From Neisseria sp. Marseille-Q5346 (GTDB lineage: Bacteria; Pseudomonadota; Gammaproteobacteria; Burkholderiales; Neisseriaceae): a stretch of DNA of 64,000 nucleotides. Where the stretch lies: NCBI RefSeq assembly GCF_946902045.1, contig NZ_OX336253.1:806001-870000 (forward strand), given 5' to 3'. The position numbers and the translations under genes were made by a program. The number at the start of each line of letters is the position of its first letter. Position 1 is the first letter of the stretch. Positions 54,252 to 63,578 of the stretch are shown one piece after another. The notes below the pieces were generated by a model. That model made no database searches. It was not told the origin of the DNA and saw only the letters and a program-made list of their open reading frames with translations.

Positions 54252-54304
54252 TATCTGACTATCACTTGCGTAACTTAACAATTATTCTTTAATTCTTGTT
54301 AAAA

Positions 54305-54332
54305 AGGCCGTCTGAAATATTTCAGACGGCCT
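54305..54332. terminator. DUS palindrome between cysB and fnr
   Basis: A 28-bp continuous palindrome (54305-54318 and 54319-54332), with A runs outside, between the convergent genes cysB and fnr. Confidence 0.75.
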
Positions 54333-54337
54333 AAGAT

Positions 54338-55072
54338 TCAGATAGCGTGCGAACAACCGGAAACCATTTTCTTCAAGGTTGTCGCATCTAAGATTTTGAT
54401 GTGCTTATGTTCAACCGAAATCAAGCCTTCATGATGAAATTTAGACAAGGTGCGGCTGACTGTTTCCAGCTTCAGCCCCAAATAGCTGCCGATTTCCTCA
54501 CGCGACATCCGCAAGATAAAATCATTGGCGGCGAATCCTCGTGAATAGAGACGCTGAGACAGGTTGAGCAAGAATGCCGCCAATCGCTCTTCAGCGCGCA
54601 TATTGCCCAAAAGCAGCATAACGCCCTGATCTCGGACAATTTCACGGCTCATCAAGCGGAAAAAGTGAGAACGGAGGCTGGGAATATCCTGACCAAGTTC
54701 TTCAATATGTGTAAACGGAAGCTCGCATACCTCGCTGTCTTCCAAAGCCACAGCATCACAGCTGTGAATATGGGAACAAATCCCATCCATACCGATCAGC
54801 TCGCCCGACATAAAAAAGCCGGTTACCTGATCTCGTCCATCTTGGCTGGCGACTGTTGTCTTAAAGAAGCCCGCACGAATGGCAAACAAAGAGGTAAACG
54901 GCTCGCCGGCACGGAACAGGTATTCACCTTTTTTCAGACGGCGGCTTTGACGAATAACCGCGTCTAATTGTGAAAATTCGTTAGGCATCAGTCCGACAGG
55001 CAAACACAGCTCGCGTAAAGAACATGTGGAACACAAGGTTTTCATTTGATGTGTTGCATTGTGTGTGGCCAT
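54338..55072 (-). CDS. fnr: Oxygen-sensing transcriptional regulator FNR
   Basis: A 244-residue CRP-family regulator. Four cysteines for the oxygen-labile [4Fe-4S] cluster are C14, C17 and C23 (LCSTCSLRELC) and C116 (EVCELPF). Two further cysteines lie at 99 and 105. The cAMP-like domain is followed by a dimer helix and the DNA-recognition helix GSYLGLKLETVSRTL, whose E-x-x-S-R contacts TTGAT half-sites as in E. coli FNR. The first ATG has AAAGG upstream and is kept. It is divergent from hemN and is the likely activator of the nos promoter. Confidence 0.94.
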   Translation of the reverse strand: MATHNATHQMKTLCSTCSLRELCLPVGLMPNEFSQLDAVIRQSRRLKKGEYLFRAGEPFTSLFAIRAGFFKTTVASQDGRDQVTGFFMSGELIGMDGICSHIHSCDAVALEDSEVCELPFTHIEELGQDIPSLRSHFFRLMSREIVRDQGVMLLLGNMRAEERLAAFLLNLSQRLYSRGFAANDFILRMSREEIGSYLGLKLETVSRTLSKFHHEGLISVEHKHIKILDATTLKKMVSGCSHAI

Positions 55073-55126
55073 AACGCACCTTTAATTTGCTTAGTTCTCT
55101 CAATCCCTGATTAAGCCGAATAACTA

Positions 55127-55140
55127 TTGACCCATGTCAA
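55127..55140. promoter_or_regulatory. FNR-like palindrome in the fnr-hemN spacer
   Basis: TTGACCCATGTCAA is symmetric and differs from the FNR consensus TTGAT-N4-ATCAA by one base in each half. It lies 67 bp before fnr and 94 bp before hemN. Half-site TTGAC is tolerated by FNR/ANR proteins. A well-placed -10 box was not found for either gene, so the target is uncertain. Confidence 0.5.
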
Positions 55141-55234
55141 AGTCGGCATATCATTATGAGGCATTCTACCAAACTATCGAAATTTTGACTAAAATTTTCC
55201 CTAATTTCCTTACTTCATACTACAAGCCCCGACC

Positions 55235-56656
55235 ATGAAAATCATCCCCATCTCAAATAACACCAACATAAACAATGAATTACCGGAATTCGACCGTGAG
55301 TTAATTGCCAGTTTGCCATCAAGCGGTCCACGTTATACATCCTATCCGACCGCCGACCGCTTCCATGAAGGCTTTAAAGAAGCCGAATATATCCAAGCTT
55401 TAAACCTGCGCAATATGGGCGCGCTCAACAAACCCCTTTCACTCTACATCCACATTCCCTTCTGCAATACCATCTGCTACTACTGCGGCTGCAACAAAAT
55501 TATTACCAAAGACAAAAGCCGTGCCGATGCCTATATCCAGTATCTGGAAAAAGAAATGGAATTGCTGGCACCGCATTTGGGCGGAAGACACCAGCTTGCG
55601 CAACTCCACTTCGGCGGCGGCACGCCGACATTCCTAAGCGACGACCAACTCGAACGCGTCTTCGAAATGATCCGCAAATACTTCCAGCTTATCCCCAACG
55701 GCGAATACTCCATCGAAATCGACCCGCGCAAAGTCAGCCGCGAAACCGTCCTCAAACTGGGCAAACTCGGTTTCAACCGCATGAGTGTCGGCATTCAAGA
55801 CTTCGATCCTAAAGTGCAGGCAGCCGTCAACCGTATCCAAAGTTACGAAGAAACCAAAGAAGTCATCGATGCCGCCCGCGAAGCCGGGTTCAAATCCGTC
55901 AGCGTCGATTTGATTTACGGCCTGCCGCACCAAAACACCGAAAGCATCAAAACCACCATTGACACGGTCTTGTCCCTCGACCCCGACCGCCTCGCCCTCT
56001 ACCACTACGCCCACCTGCCGCATATCTTCAAACCGCAACGCCGTATCGACACCAATGTCGTTCCCGGCAGCGAAGAAAAACTCGATATGCTGCAATATTG
56101 CGTCCAAACCCTGACTGAGCGCGGCTACGTTTTCATCGGCATGGACCACTTTGCCAAACCTGACGACGAGCTCTCCATCGCCCTCAAAGAAGGCTTCCTG
56201 CAACGAAACTTCCAAGGCTACTCGACCTATGCCGACTGCGACTTGGTGGCAATCGGCGTATCCTCTATCGGCAAAATCGGTAGCACCTACTCCCAAAACG
56301 AGCGCGACATCGATGCCTATTACGCCGCACTCGATGCCGGACATCTGCCGATTATGCGCGGCTACCAGCTCAATCAAGACGATATTTTGCGCCGCAACAT
56401 CATTCAGGATTTAATGTGCCGCTTCTCACTTGATTATCAAATTTACGAAAGCGTGTTCGGCATTCCGTTTAGCCGCTATTTTGTAGCGGAACTGGAAGAT
56501 ATGAAGCAACTGGAAACCCTCGGTCTGGTTCGTCTCAAACCGTACGGCCTGACCGTTACGCCGAAGGGCCGTTTCTTGATCCGCAACATCGCCATGGTGT
56601 TCGACTACCATTTGCGCCATAAAGAAACCAAAGCCAAATACTCGCAAACCGTATAA
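55235..56656 (+). CDS. hemN: Oxygen-independent coproporphyrinogen III oxidase
   Basis: A 473-residue radical SAM enzyme that converts coproporphyrinogen III to protoporphyrinogen IX when oxygen is absent. The [4Fe-4S] motif is in YIHIPFCNTICYYCGCNK (C-x3-C-x2-C-x-C, about residues 73-90). Other HemN segments: GPRYTSYPTADRFHEGF at the N-terminus, FGGGTPTFLSDDQLERV, EIDPRKVSRETVLKLGKLGFNRMSVGIQDF, VDLIYGLPHQN and YTDHFAKP-like MDHFAKPDDEL. Divergent from fnr, as in several proteobacteria. Confidence 0.97.
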   Translation: MKIIPISNNTNINNELPEFDRELIASLPSSGPRYTSYPTADRFHEGFKEAEYIQALNLRNMGALNKPLSLYIHIPFCNTICYYCGCNKIITKDKSRADAYIQYLEKEMELLAPHLGGRHQLAQLHFGGGTPTFLSDDQLERVFEMIRKYFQLIPNGEYSIEIDPRKVSRETVLKLGKLGFNRMSVGIQDFDPKVQAAVNRIQSYEETKEVIDAAREAGFKSVSVDLIYGLPHQNTESIKTTIDTVLSLDPDRLALYHYAHLPHIFKPQRRIDTNVVPGSEEKLDMLQYCVQTLTERGYVFIGMDHFAKPDDELSIALKEGFLQRNFQGYSTYADCDLVAIGVSSIGKIGSTYSQNERDIDAYYAALDAGHLPIMRGYQLNQDDILRRNIIQDLMCRFSLDYQIYESVFGIPFSRYFVAELEDMKQLETLGLVRLKPYGLTVTPKGRFLIRNIAMVFDYHLRHKETKAKYSQTV

Positions 56657-56667
56657 ACAGCAATGGT

Positions 56668-56699
56668 AAAGGTCGTCTGAAAATTTTCAGACGACCTTT
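56668..56699 (+). terminator. DUS-variant terminator of hemN
   Basis: A continuous 32-bp palindrome (56668-56683 and 56684-56699) built from two copies of the mucosa-type variant AGGTCGTCTGAA, with A and T runs outside. It is 11 nt after the hemN stop. Confidence 0.75.
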
Positions 56700-56787
56700 G
56701 TTTTTATTTTCAATACTTTCGGGTAACATAAAACCATATTTTCCGCTTTATCAGAATTCAAAGTTAATTTGTATAGGCGCGTATCCT

Positions 56788-57120
56788 ATGGTTACCGAAC
56801 AGCAAAACGATATCCTCAGCATCAATCAAGTGCAGCTTCTCCTTGCTGAAAAACGCACGGCACTTGCTATCATGCGTACGGGCATTGCCGTTTTCGCACT
56901 CCCTTTGTCTATTTTCAGTGCGCTGATTGCGACATCGAAATGGTACGAGGCCGTTGATGTTTGGCCTTTGCTCGTACTGGTCAGTCTGATGAACATCAGC
57001 TTGATTATTTTCTCGGTCTATCTGATTACCCGCTCGCTCCGTAGAATGCACCAATATGACCAGCTGATTGCCGATATCAAATACAACAATCAGTCTTTGC
57101 GCAAACTGATTAAGTCATAA
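56788..57120 (+). CDS. DUF202/YidH-like small membrane protein
   Basis: A 110-residue protein. An N-terminal helix region with the LAEKRTALAIMRTGIAVFALPLSIFSAL motif, typical of DUF202-type (L-A-x-E-R-T-x-L-A-x-x-R-T), is followed by a second helix (WPLLVLVSLMNISLIIFSVYL) and a basic tail. The ATG at 56788 is preferred to the far-upstream frame start at 56698, which overlaps the hemN terminator. The function is unknown. Confidence 0.65.
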   Translation: MVTEQQNDILSINQVQLLLAEKRTALAIMRTGIAVFALPLSIFSALIATSKWYEAVDVWPLLVLVSLMNISLIIFSVYLITRSLRRMHQYDQLIADIKYNNQSLRKLIKS

Positions 57121-57297
57121 AATGCAGATAGTTGAGGCTACACATAGGTCGTCTGAAAATCAAAATATAGCGGAACTCCAAATATGTATTAAAACATGAT
57201 TCTGCCAAACATACCGTAATTATTCTTGGTGACGTTACTGTATACTTTGCTCCCCCATTTGAATGGATACGATACCATTGCAGTAATTGAGATTAAA

Positions 57298-57603
57298 ATG
57301 AACAACAAATATAAAGAATGGATAAAAATCATACTGCTCCCTCATTTAATAACGGCTATTTTTTTAGGGCCGGCAATAATTGTTTTTTGGTCAGGTGGAT
57401 TTATCGGTCTCTATTCTGTTATAAACGTGTTCAGTGAATTAGGTTCGCTTAAATATTATATTTATATTGGAATTCCTTTAATTTTTATAATGTTCTTACT
57501 TAGGTTTTATTGGGAAAATCTGACGATAGGGAAGATACTGACTTCTTCTGTGATATATTTATGGTTTCTCTTAGGTTTTTTATGCCTAGGGTGGCAGATA
57601 TAA
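57298..57603 (+). CDS. Small AT-rich hypothetical membrane protein
   Basis: A 101-residue protein with three or four helices and a Lys-rich start (MNNKYKEWIKIILLPHLI). Codon use is strongly AT-rich (many TTT, ATA, TTA), unlike the neighbours. No family was recognised. The frame opens at 57226, but the ATG at 57298 follows a purine-rich stretch and gives a natural N-terminus. It may be acquired DNA. Confidence 0.45.
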   Translation: MNNKYKEWIKIILLPHLITAIFLGPAIIVFWSGGFIGLYSVINVFSELGSLKYYIYIGIPLIFIMFLLRFYWENLTIGKILTSSVIYLWFLLGFLCLGWQI

Positions 57604-57732
57604 ACTTATTGAAACGATCAACTCAATTGGATATTAGGAACCCTGCTGGATACACCGATCGTGTTTAGACAAATACGAATGTAGTCTACAATTTTGGTTT
57701 GTCCGGTCTCTTGTCTCAAACGCTTTTAAAAT

Positions 57733-57978
57733 ATGGAACAACCCGATTTTTTCCCCATCCCCAGTCCCTGTATAGGTGTCTGCGAAGCCAATGCCAAAGG
57801 TTATTGCAAAGGCTGCCTGCGCAGCCGGGAAGAGCGCTTGTACTGGCTCCAGATGACTGACAGCCAAAAGCATCAAGTCATGCACCTTCTGTCCCTCAGG
57901 AAAGCCAAAATCCGCAATCGCAAAATGGAAAAACCCGAAACGGGCGAACATCCAGTTCAAAACCTACTCGATTTCTAA
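57733..57978 (+). CDS. DUF1289 cysteine-rich small protein
   Basis: An 81-residue protein. The pattern SPCIGVCEANAKGYCKGCLRSREE (C-x3-C...C-x2-C, residues 13-28), followed by a W residue, is the DUF1289 signature and probably binds metal or an iron-sulfur cluster. The function is unknown. It is 38 bp before the lipoprotein gene and likely shares its transcript. Confidence 0.8.
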   Translation: MEQPDFFPIPSPCIGVCEANAKGYCKGCLRSREERLYWLQMTDSQKHQVMHLLSLRKAKIRNRKMEKPETGEHPVQNLLDF

Positions 57979-58016
57979 CTTGCCCTTGCCTACCGCACAC
58001 CACAATAAGGAAAAAC

Positions 58017-59003
58017 ATGAAAAAACTGCTTGCCTGCCTGCTGATACCATTTACCGCCCTTGCCTTGGGCGCCTGCAAACCCGCTGCAACTTTACCCGAA
58101 AGCAAACCTGCCGAACTTAACTTGCATCAGCCTAAACTGACCAGCAATGTTTGGAAAATCAGCAAAGAAGGCCAACCAGACTCCTATCTGCTCGGCACCA
58201 TCCACATGGGGCAAACCAATCAAACCTTGTCTTCCGATGCTGTCAAACTATTGCAATCCACCGACCAACTGACCACAGAAGTCGATCCACTGCCGGACAG
58301 CAGCCCGGAAACGGCAAAAATGTATCAAAAATACTTCAAAGAAGTCATGAGTACCGAACCACTCAGCCGCAAGCTTGGCAAAGCAGATTTCCGTCTTTTA
58401 CAAGAAATCTATTCACAAAATGAAGAAAGCCGACCCATCGCCCAAATTGCCGACAAGCTCCATCCGTGGGCAGCATTGGTTTTTGCCGGCAGCGCATTTC
58501 CCCAAGGATATAGCGCAGAAACCGGTGCAGATATGTTGCTGACCAACGCAGCAGTCAATATCAACAAACCGCGTGGTTCATTAGAAAGCTTGGACGAAGT
58601 TTCCGCAATCTTCAAAGCACAGCCTGAAGAAACCATGCTCAACTTTCTGAAAGCCAGCATTAAAACCAATAAAGAAGAAACCGAAGATGTCAAAAAACTC
58701 CATCAAGCCTATTCAAACGGCCGCTTTGAAGAACTCATCCCACTTTTGGAAGAAACCGAACAACGCACCCTCAAACTTGTTGATACCAAATACGCCAAAG
58801 CCATGTCCGATTGGCTGAAAAACGATCTCCTGATTCGGCGCAACTTGGCATGGCTGCCTGAAATCCGCAAGCAATCCGCCAAACAAAGCACCCTCTTTGC
58901 TGTCGGCATTGCCCATTTACCCAGCGAAAAAGGCCTAATCGAACTATTGCGTCAAGAAGGCTATCAAGTAACGCCCGAACCCAAAGTCCTGATTTGGCAA
59001 TAA
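58017..59003 (+). CDS. TraB/GumN-family lipoprotein
   Basis: A 328-residue lipoprotein with signal MKKLLACLLIPFTALALGAC (lipobox LGAC, Cys 20). TraB/GumN domain features: YLLGTIHMGQTN (GxxH motif, about residues 57-68), SLESLDEVSAIFK, and the C-terminal VGIAHLPSEKGLIELLRQEGYQV (second GxxH). The family is predicted to be metalloprotease-like and is related to the Tiki fold; its role in Neisseria is not known. AAGGA RBS. Confidence 0.82.
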   Translation: MKKLLACLLIPFTALALGACKPAATLPESKPAELNLHQPKLTSNVWKISKEGQPDSYLLGTIHMGQTNQTLSSDAVKLLQSTDQLTTEVDPLPDSSPETAKMYQKYFKEVMSTEPLSRKLGKADFRLLQEIYSQNEESRPIAQIADKLHPWAALVFAGSAFPQGYSAETGADMLLTNAAVNINKPRGSLESLDEVSAIFKAQPEETMLNFLKASIKTNKEETEDVKKLHQAYSNGRFEELIPLLEETEQRTLKLVDTKYAKAMSDWLKNDLLIRRNLAWLPEIRKQSAKQSTLFAVGIAHLPSEKGLIELLRQEGYQVTPEPKVLIWQ

Positions 59004-59018
59004 ACCCAATCAAACAAC

Positions 59019-59053
59019 AAGGCCGTCTGAAAGTCTTTCTTTCAGACGGCCTT
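59019..59053. terminator. DUS-pair terminator between the GumN-like gene and argF
   Basis: A 15-bp stem (59019-59033 and 59039-59053) of opposed uptake sequences with a 5-nt loop, 15 nt after the stop, ending in a T-rich stretch. Confidence 0.75.
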
Positions 59054-59101
59054 TATTTAATCTCTATTAAATGAAGCGGTAAGCAGCGTTGAGCGCAAAA
59101 C

Positions 59102-60097
59102 TCAATCGCCCAATGCCGCTACCATCACCGCTTTAATCGTGTGCATCCGGTTTTCTGCCTGATCAAACACAATACTGGCTTCGCTTTCAAAGACTTCTTC
59201 CGTTACTTCCACACCATTCAGACCGAATGTCTCATAAATCCATTCACCGACTTTGGTTTCACGATTATGGAAAGCAGGCAGGCAATGCATAAACTTGACT
59301 TGCGGATTTTCCGCCGCCGCCATCAATTCGGGGGTAACGCGGTAACCTTTCAGCAAATCAATACGTTCCTGCCAAGCCTCTTTAGGCTCACCCATGCTGA
59401 CCCACACATCGGTATGGATAAAATCTACGCCTTTCACGGCTTCTTTCACATTCTCCATCAACAGAATCCGTCCGCCGGTCTCTTTGGCAACAGCCTGCAC
59501 CGTCTCGATAATGTTTTCAGACGGCCACAAACTTTTCGGCGCACCGATACGCACATCCATGCCCAGTTTCGCAGCCAACACCAGCAACGAATTGGCCATG
59601 TTGTAACGCGCATCGCCGACGTAGGCAAACGCAATTTGGTTCAAAGGCTTGTCGCTATGCTCGCGCATCGTCAGCGCATCAGCAAGCATTTGAGTCGGGT
59701 GGAACTCGTTGGTCAAACCATTGAACACAGGCACGCCTGCATACTTGGCCAGCTCTTCCACCACATCCTGTCCAAAACCGCGATATTCGATACCGTCAAA
59801 CATCCGCCCCAAAACACGCGCCGTATCCTTAATGCTTTCCTTATGCCCGATTTGGCTGGCAGAAGGCTCCAGATAAGTTACCCCTGCCCCTTGGTCGCGT
59901 GCGGCCACTTCAAACGCGCAACGGGTGCGAGTCGATGTTTTCTCAAAAATCAAGGCGATGTTTTTTCCCCTCATCCGCTGCACCTCGCGCCCTGCTTTTT
60001 TAGCGGCCTTCAATTCGGCGGCAAGGTCGAGATAGGTGGTAATTTCTTCCGGCGTAAAATCCAAAAGTTTTAAAAAATGGCGGTTTTTCAGGCTCAT
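59102..60097 (-). CDS. argF: Ornithine carbamoyltransferase
   Basis: A 331-residue enzyme joining ornithine and carbamoyl phosphate to citrulline. Carbamoyl-phosphate site [20 protein letters not shown] (about residues 52-71), [27 protein letters not shown], ornithine-binding [20 protein letters not shown] and [16 protein letters not shown] (the Cys loop) are complete. It starts [23 protein letters not shown] lies in the coding sequence near 59517. Confidence 0.97.
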   Translation of the reverse strand: MSLKNRHFLKLLDFTPEEITTYLDLAAELKAAKKAGREVQRMRGKNIALIFEKTSTRTRCAFEVAARDQGAGVTYLEPSASQIGHKESIKDTARVLGRMFDGIEYRGFGQDVVEELAKYAGVPVFNGLTNEFHPTQMLADALTMREHSDKPLNQIAFAYVGDARYNMANSLLVLAAKLGMDVRIGAPKSLWPSENIIETVQAVAKETGGRILLMENVKEAVKGVDFIHTDVWVSMGEPKEAWQERIDLLKGYRVTPELMAAAENPQVKFMHCLPAFHNRETKVGEWIYETFGLNGVEVTEEVFESEASIVFDQAENRMHTIKAVMVAALGD

Positions 60098-60225
60098 GTC
60101 TTATTTCTCTTTTTCTAGCGTGGGCATTGCCCAACATTTTTCTCCATGCAGATTTTTCCGGGCTTCCCCGACCTTCTGCTACTCAATTTTTCAGCGTGCG
60201 AAGCCTGCCCCTAATGCAGATCCTC

Positions 60226-60981
60226 TCAAAACAAGGCCGTCTGAACCTCGCCTCGCTCCAAGGCAAGCAACGATTGTTTGCGGTTCAAACCGCCTGCGTA
60301 GCCGGTCAGTTTGCCGTCACTACCGATAACACGGTGGCAGGGAATCAGGATAGACACCTTGTTCTGCCCGTTTGCAGCGGCAACGGCGCGAATGGCTTTA
60401 GGATTACCCAACTGTTGCGCCTGCTCCTTGTAGCTGCGCGTTTCACCGTAAGGAATAGTCAGCAGCGCATTCCACACCTGCTGCTGAAAGACCGTGCCTA
60501 TCGTTTCCAAAGGCGTCGCAAAAACTTTCAGACGACCTTGAAAGTATAAATCCAATTCTTGGCGCAAAAGTTGCGTTTGCTCATTTTCTTGGAAAATAAA
60601 CTGCCCGCGCAAAGCTTTTTGGACAGCCATGATTTCCTGTTCCATATGTTTCTGCCCGACAAATTCCAGCAGACACAAACCCTTACTGCCGAACACCGCC
60701 AATATCTCGCCCAACGGCGTGGCAACCGCGGCCGCAGTCAGTTCGTTCGGACTATCAGGATAACGCGTTTCCAACAGTCGGATAGCTCGGCGGATACGGA
60801 CATATTCTTCAGGTGTACAACCAATACAGTCAATAAAATCCTGCTCAAACTGCTTGGCTTCATGTTCGGTAAGACGCTCGTGCAGCAAGGCTTCGAGCGT
60901 AGCGGGAAAGTCAGTTTCCAACTGCTCTCGGATTTCATTCCACTTTGATGGAAGCGCATTTAAAGAAGGCAGAGTAATCAT
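60226..60981 (-). CDS. ogt: Methylated-DNA-protein-cysteine methyltransferase with an N-terminal extension
   Basis: A 251-residue DNA-repair protein that removes alkyl groups from O6-alkylguanine. The active-site PCHRVIGSDGKLTGYAGGLNRKQ (Cys about 219) and FQQQVWNALLTIPYGETRSYKEQA are typical. The first 80 residues (EAKQFEQDFIDCIGCTPEEYVRIRRAIRLLETR) resemble a degraded AraC-type helix-turn-helix as in Ada-like proteins, but no zinc-binding Ada Cys4 motif is present. The role of the extension is uncertain. Confidence 0.88.
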   Translation of the reverse strand: MITLPSLNALPSKWNEIREQLETDFPATLEALLHERLTEHEAKQFEQDFIDCIGCTPEEYVRIRRAIRLLETRYPDSPNELTAAAVATPLGEILAVFGSKGLCLLEFVGQKHMEQEIMAVQKALRGQFIFQENEQTQLLRQELDLYFQGRLKVFATPLETIGTVFQQQVWNALLTIPYGETRSYKEQAQQLGNPKAIRAVAAANGQNKVSILIPCHRVIGSDGKLTGYAGGLNRKQSLLALERGEVQTALF

Positions 60982-61076
60982 ATTTTGCCTTGTCCAATTA
61001 TCGATAACTTAAGAGAAAACAAAAAGAACAAAAGAATCGTATCGCCCTATCGTTTTTTAAAGCCTATACAGCCTTT

Positions 61077-62321
<1,245 letters not shown>

Positions 62322-62942
62322 TTATTTTCCATGACAAGCTTCATACAGCGGCAGTAAGTCTTCCACTGTTTCCACTATCCATTTCACGACATCCTGCTTG
62401 CCTAAATCATCGCGTTCGATGTGTTTCCCGATACAGAAGAAATCTTTGTCGTCTCGAAGCTTTCTATCGCCGTCGCTTTGTTGGGCGACGGTACGATAAT
62501 CGTCATATTCGCTTTCCGCACCGTGCCACATATCGAAGGAAGCGTATTTTTCAGTGTCAAAATTATCCAGCCAGCGGTTGTAATCAGGCAACGCAATGGG
62601 GGAAACATCAGCTTTATAGCAATGCCAGTCCAAGCTGACGCTCAAACGGCGGCGGTTGAGCAAAATCGATAAAATCGCTGCGGAATTTTTATATTGTTCG
62701 TATTTGAAATACGCAAAGAAATGAGCGCGAACCTGCCAGCCGTTACACCAGCGTTCGATATGCGGCGGCGCGAACGGTGCACCCAATTCGGCGGCAACCT
62801 GCTGGATTAGCTGCTGCCATACCTGCCAGTTTTCTTTATAGTCTGCCTTGATTTGCGGAATGCTTTCAGGCTGGTATTTTTTAAGCTGGGAAAACTGGAA
62901 AAAAGGGATATTGAACAAATCGCAACTTTTTGGGGTCAGCAT
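62322..62942 (-). CDS. Uncharacterised protein, possibly HI_0552-like
   Basis: A 206-residue soluble protein without signal peptide. It is rich in Trp and Tyr (WQVWQQLIQQVAAELGAPF, WCNGWQVRAHFFAYFKYEQYKNSAAILSILLNRRRLSVSLDWHCY), with acidic and charged stretches later (HGAESEYDDYRTVAQQ) and VVKWIVETVEDLLPLYEACHG at the end. I do not recognise a firm family; a faint resemblance to HI_0552-type proteins is a guess. It precedes dapE and follows the hemerythrin-like gene. Confidence 0.6.
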   Translation of the reverse strand: MLTPKSCDLFNIPFFQFSQLKKYQPESIPQIKADYKENWQVWQQLIQQVAAELGAPFAPPHIERWCNGWQVRAHFFAYFKYEQYKNSAAILSILLNRRRLSVSLDWHCYKADVSPIALPDYNRWLDNFDTEKYASFDMWHGAESEYDDYRTVAQQSDGDRKLRDDKDFFCIGKHIERDDLGKQDVVKWIVETVEDLLPLYEACHGK

Positions 62943-62976
62943 AGTGTATTCCTTGAGACGATTGTTTCAGACGACC

Positions 62977-63486
62977 TTATTTGCGGCGGCGTGCGGCCAT
63001 AATTTCGCCGATTTCGGTCAGTTTTTCTTTGGGAATAAAGGTTTTGCCCATATCAAACAGCGGCTCTTCAATCGCCAGATGAACATCATATCCTGCGACA
63101 AAGCGTTTGAACGTTTCCGCATCGGGGACATAGGCGTTGTCCGCTTCAAGCTTGGCAAATTCAGCCGCTACGCCGTCCCAGTTGTTGTGCAGGCTGATAT
63201 GTTGGCGCAAAAGCTCGTCAACGCTTTCTTGAGCTTGCGGCGCATATTGCAATAGAAGCGGGAAGAAATTTTCCTCTTCGTCTTCATGGTGCAACGGCGC
63301 GGCAACATTAAAATATTGGGCAATCTGGCAGATGGTTTGCAAAACGATTTGATTGCAGCCGTTTTCGGCAATATAGTCCGACAACATGGCAACCTGGCTG
63401 CAGAAACGGCGCACTTTGCCATGACAGGCGTACAGCATTTCAATGGGTTCGGCAAAAGTAACGCTTTTGGTTTCAAACGGATTCAT
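62977..63486 (-). CDS. Hemerythrin-like domain protein
   Basis: A 169-residue cytoplasmic four-helix protein with the di-iron ligand pattern: [12 protein letters not shown] (His about 22), [17 protein letters not shown] (H-H-x-D/E region, about 65-80), [10 protein letters not shown] (about 95-104) and [13 protein letters not shown] (about 132-144). Hemerythrin-like proteins sense or store oxygen or nitric oxide; close relatives include the Ric/YtfE iron-repair family, but the N-terminal Cys of YtfE is not obvious. It may guard respiratory enzymes against NO. Confidence 0.8.
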   Translation of the reverse strand: MNPFETKSVTFAEPIEMLYACHGKVRRFCSQVAMLSDYIAENGCNQIVLQTICQIAQYFNVAAPLHHEDEEENFFPLLLQYAPQAQESVDELLRQHISLHNNWDGVAAEFAKLEADNAYVPDAETFKRFVAGYDVHLAIEEPLFDMGKTFIPKEKLTEIGEIMAARRRK

Positions 63487-63533
63487 GGTTTTGAGGTTTT
63501 ATTCTTAAATTAATGTTTCCAGATTATAACAAA

Positions 63534-63556
63534 ACAGCCTGCGCAAGGCAGGCTGT
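63534..63556 (-). terminator. Terminator of the azurin gene
   Basis: ACAGCCTGC (63534-63542) and GCAGGCTGT (63548-63556) form a 9-bp stem with a 5-nt loop. Read on the minus strand it is followed by TTTTGTTAT. It lies 22 nt after the azurin stop. Confidence 0.85.
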
Positions 63557-63578
63557 CTGTTTTCGAGCTTTAGACGGA

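Noticed and set aside
55634-56377. A 247-codon - strand frame opposite hemN
   Set aside because: HemN is complete on the + strand; the antisense product is an Asp/Phe/Val-rich shadow.
59141-60073. A 310-codon + strand frame opposite argF
   Set aside because: It is the antisense shadow of a fully conserved argF; its translation is rich in His, Phe and Arg without domain pattern, and it has no RBS.
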